DNA of 64,000 nt from assembly GCA_028293125.1 (NCBI GenBank), contig JAQGPJ010000048.1, positions 62,001-126,000 of the forward strand, written 5' to 3'. The stretch comes from Verrucomicrobiales bacterium. Lineage in GTDB: Bacteria > Verrucomicrobiota > Verrucomicrobiia > Verrucomicrobiales > V1-33. Under the pieces are notes generated by a model. That model was not told the origin of the DNA. It searched no databases and worked only from the letters and a program-made list of their open reading frames with translations. Of the stretch, positions 61,531 to 64,000 are shown one piece after another. Positions within the stretch are counted from its first letter, which is position 1, and each line of letters starts with the position of its first letter. The position numbers were made by a program, and so were the translations under genes.

Positions 61531-63393
61531 CTATAAGGGCCACGGTATTTCCCCGGATGACAGAATGCCCGGCGGAACCTTCAGCGCCCCGCTGGCGGCA
61601 TCAATCAGGCCGTTCCGCTCATCCTCAATGTCCGTGGCCTGAGTGTAGACGTCGCCCGCCACCCGCACTTGGCGCAGTTCCTTTTTGAAGAGGCTTATAC
61701 GTTCCGCGCGTTCCGCGCTCCCTTCCGGGCCGCCATAATCCGAAAAGCCAAATCCTCCCCATTCACTCACCATCAACGGAACCTGACCCCGGTGGAAGTA
61801 GGGATCACCGATCACCAGCGGATTGACAGCAACCTTCTCCAGTTCTCCCTGCGCCAGCTTCCCGAGGAGGTCACGCCAGCGCTCCACATCCGGTGTGTAG
61901 AGGTGCGCGGTGAGGAGATCGGATTTCAAACGGCCCTCCCATGACACATGATGCCATCCGTCATTGTCCACCACAAGGAACTGCGGGTGATGGATCCGCA
62001 TGTAGTGATAAGTATCCGTTATATATTCCCGGGCGCTGCGGTTTGTAGCAATATCCTGCACTCCCCAATCCTCGTTGTAAAGGCTCCAGATCACCACCGA
62101 GGGATGGCTCCCGATCAGCGCCAGCATGCGTTTTAGCTCCGCATAGTGGTTCTCCCGGCTCCGGGGACTCGAAGTGTGGGGGCTGGGCACCTCCACCCAC
62201 AGCATCAGCCCCGTTTCGTCCGCGAGACTGCAGATCCTCGGGTCAATGCCCGCAATATGAATCCGTACCAGGTTGCAGCCCAGTTTTTTCATGGCATGCA
62301 TATGCCGCCGCATTTCCTCATAGGTGGCTGTTCCGGGCTGGTAAAGAATCCCATCGAGATAGACAGGCCGGTTATTAAGATAAACGAACCGACCGCGGGT
62401 CTCGATTTTTCTTAAACCGAATTGAGTTTCAATCTGGGCGGCGTTGCCATCAGCATCGATCAGCTGCGCCACCAGCAGGTAAAGGTCGGGGTGTGACGGA
62501 CTCCAAAGCCGGGCGCCGGGCAGTTCCACCACCACCCGCTGGAATTTTTCGCCCGCTTCCAATTTCAGAGGAAAATCGGCCTGGGCCACAGATTCGGAGC
62601 GTATGGCTCCCGATGCGTGGTGCTCATAAATTCTCAGATGCAGATTGTAGGCTCCCGCATCGTGAATCCGCGTGGTGAAATCAAAACGCACCAGCTGATC
62701 CTCCACCACACTCATCACCGCCACGCGGGAGCGCAGCCGGTTCCGCTCCACAGTTTCCAGCCATACACTGCGCACCGCTCCCGTGAAAGTTTGGTACCAG
62801 ATGCCGCCCCGTTTGTAAACGTGCGACTCCTGTTTTCCACGCGGGAGCTCCGCATCCATGCTGGCTGAGATGCGCACCGTCAGCCGGTTCCAGGAATGCA
62901 GCACTTCCGCAGGCAACTCATATGAAAAGGAATTGTATTCACCCAGATGCGCCTCCGCGCCTTCAATGGTGCGCAGTAAAATTCCATTCAGCCAAACCCG
63001 CGTCTCATACCCGCAGGCTCCGAACGTGAGCTGCAAAAGGGTGCCGGGCGTGCCGCCCACGACTGAAGACAGAGCAAATTCACATTCATACCATGCCACC
63101 ACCCTGTCGTTCCACTGTTGCTTTGGCTGATTCTGCTGCGCCTCCCGGATTCCGGCCAAATGCTGCTCAATGGAGCCAGGCCATAAAACAGTGTGCTGAT
63201 AGGCATGGCCCCGGGGCCATCCGTCAGAAAGTCCCCGGTCCTCCGGATCATGAGCAAACCGCCACTTCCCGTCCAGCAATTTATAAAAATTGGACCGGAT
63301 CACGGCCCGTGGAAGCGCTTTTTTCCTGTCCTGCACGGCCTCGGCGGCCTCTCTCTCGTGGGTGAAACCAAAATCGTGTATTTCCTCTTTCAT
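61531..63393 (-). CDS. Glycoside hydrolase family 2 enzyme
   Basis: 620 aa, cytosolic (no signal peptide). N-terminal sugar-binding jelly roll (YKLLDGKWRFAHDPEDRGL, WYECEFAL, FGACGYETRVWLNG), an immunoglobulin-like domain (about 215-320, ending ARLWSPSHPDLYLLVAQL) and the TIM barrel: FVYLNNRPVYLDGILYQPG, acid/base Glu441 in YNEDWG and nucleophile Glu544 in SEWGG. The architecture is that of beta-galactosidase/beta-glucuronidase/beta-mannosidase-type enzymes; the active-site NED rather than NEP/NEx of LacZ does not define the substrate. Transcribed alone, convergent with the helicase. Confidence 0.92.
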   Translation of the reverse strand: MKEEIHDFGFTHEREAAEAVQDRKKALPRAVIRSNFYKLLDGKWRFAHDPEDRGLSDGWPRGHAYQHTVLWPGSIEQHLAGIREAQQNQPKQQWNDRVVAWYECEFALSSVVGGTPGTLLQLTFGACGYETRVWLNGILLRTIEGAEAHLGEYNSFSYELPAEVLHSWNRLTVRISASMDAELPRGKQESHVYKRGGIWYQTFTGAVRSVWLETVERNRLRSRVAVMSVVEDQLVRFDFTTRIHDAGAYNLHLRIYEHHASGAIRSESVAQADFPLKLEAGEKFQRVVVELPGARLWSPSHPDLYLLVAQLIDADGNAAQIETQFGLRKIETRGRFVYLNNRPVYLDGILYQPGTATYEEMRRHMHAMKKLGCNLVRIHIAGIDPRICSLADETGLMLWVEVPSPHTSSPRSRENHYAELKRMLALIGSHPSVVIWSLYNEDWGVQDIATNRSAREYITDTYHYMRIHHPQFLVVDNDGWHHVSWEGRLKSDLLTAHLYTPDVERWRDLLGKLAQGELEKVAVNPLVIGDPYFHRGQVPLMVSEWGGFGFSDYGGPEGSAERAERISLFKKELRQVRVAGDVYTQATDIEDERNGLIDAASGALKVPPGILSSGEIPWPL

Positions 63394-63853
63394 GAATGTT
63401 CTATCTATCCGGCCAAGTCCTCGCTGTTACAAGGCCGGCAAAACCGGAAATTAACCGCTGGAACGGTTTCGTAAATCTTGTTCGGAAATTTTCACTCCGG
63501 GATGCTGTCTTCAACTGATCCCGGAAAGGCAAAATGCCAGCTTTCATAAAATGCGGCTGGCATTTTGCCTGAAATGAACGTGTGCTGTTCATTGAGGATT
63601 TTACCGGCTTGCATCCTTGCCAGCATTGGGAAGTTCCTATGGAGGAGTCAGCTGCCGGAAAGCGTCTTCCTATCCCAAACATGCCTGGCACTGCTTCTGC
63701 GGATAGAGCGTGTCCCCGTTTTTGGGGGATCAATGCTGAACCCATATGTCACGCCGCACACCCCTCATCGTTCCGGAAGCTGGCTCCGCGCTTCAAAACC
63801 TGTCCGCCACGCGCCCGGCTCCGGCCCTTCCCCGGAATCCATCATCCGCCGCC
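63394..63853. other. Intergenic region, 460 nt
   Basis: Between divergently transcribed GH2 and glycosyltransferase genes. The only structure seen is the 14-bp inverted repeat at 63528-63569. Open frames through the region lack protein character. Confidence 0.55.
63528..63569. repeat. 14-bp perfect inverted repeat
   Basis: GGCAAAATGCCAGC, 14-nt spacer, GCTGGCATTTTGCC. Each arm also contains the internal palindrome-like GGCAAAATGCC. It lies upstream of two divergent genes, where a terminator is not needed, and no T-run follows. It may be an operator, a REP-like repeat, or the end of an unrecognised small transcript. Confidence 0.5.
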
Positions 63854-64000
63854 ATGCCGGTGATGCCGGTCCTGACAGATTTTGTGGTGTTCTCCCATCT
63901 GCGCTGGGATTTTGTTTTTCAGCGCCCGCAGCATCTTCTGACCCGGTGCGCCGCGGACCACCGGGTGTTCTACATTGAGGAGCCGGTCTTCGGCGCGGAG
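63854..64000 (+). CDS. Glycosyltransferase N-terminus, cut by window edge
   Basis: 49 codons present, open to the window end. The segment DFVVFSHLRWDFVFQRPQHLLTRCAADHRVFYIEEPVF is the conserved start of a group of family-4-type glycosyltransferases that often sit in exopolysaccharide clusters. Start ATG 63854; a second ATG three codons on is possible. The 5-prime end follows the region of the inverted repeat. Confidence 0.75.
   Translation, partial: MPVMPVLTDFVVFSHLRWDFVFQRPQHLLTRCAADHRVFYIEEPVFGAE

Overview
The window is 64 kb of GC-rich bacterial chromosome. The gene content suggests a Gram-negative member of the Verrucomicrobiota/PVC group: Tat-exported Gfo/Idh and amine-oxidase proteins, a FixJ-family two-component system with a periplasmic propeller kinase, TonB/ExbBD, an SGNH-GH71-like protein, a GH2 enzyme, a CobA-HemD fusion and abundant Ala/Pro-rich envelope proteins. 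No rRNA or tRNA gene is visible, so the taxonomic call is an inference from protein families. No rRNA, tRNA, IS element, prophage or CRISPR array was recognised.

Layout. 0-4 kb: a two-domain SGNH/GH71-like exoprotein, an orphan xylose-binding lipoprotein and a frameshifted remnant. 4.0-30.7 kb: an unbroken block of minus-strand genes that I read as one regulatory island. An 18-bp near-palindrome (core ACCAAGGTATAAT, minus strand) occurs four times, each time just before a run of co-oriented genes. It therefore splits the block into four putative transcription units: (i) cardiolipin synthase, propeller histidine kinase, FixJ-type regulator; (ii) receiver protein, DUF3302, HlyD, TolC-like factor, zinc-ribbon protein, DUF4239, soluble transhydrogenase, lipoprotein hydrolase; (iii) parvulin, HupE/UreJ, DUF3604, DUF1254, membrane protein, pentameric ligand-gated channel, decayed second FixJ-type regulator; (iv) Ysc84-type lipoprotein, DUF2092, small secreted protein, DUF3313-like lipoprotein, outer-membrane barrel. 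The products are nearly all envelope proteins, so the simplest model is an autoregulated envelope/membrane-homeostasis regulon.

30.8-42.8 kb is mostly housekeeping: metallophosphoesterase (frameshifted), DUF4259, CobA-HemD, S9 peptidase, coiled-coil protein, TerC, DnaJ, GrpE, pterin carbinolamine dehydratase, cysteine synthase and a TPR protein with a long Pro/Ala tail. 42.9-57.4 kb: transglutaminase-like protein, esterase-SMP30 fusion, a tonB-exbB-exbD-coiled-coil operon, an OppA-like lipoprotein, proC, small membrane proteins, DUF4105, Gfo/Idh and an amine oxidase. 57.8-64 kb: a large SNF2 helicase, a GH2 enzyme and the start of a glycosyltransferase cut by the window edge.

A recurring oddity is single-base disruption of otherwise well-preserved genes (3.8, 7.3, 8.8, 9.1, 18.5, 31.1 and 51.9-52.1 kb), mostly next to homopolymer runs. 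Either several genes are decaying or the assembly carries indel errors; raw-read inspection would decide.
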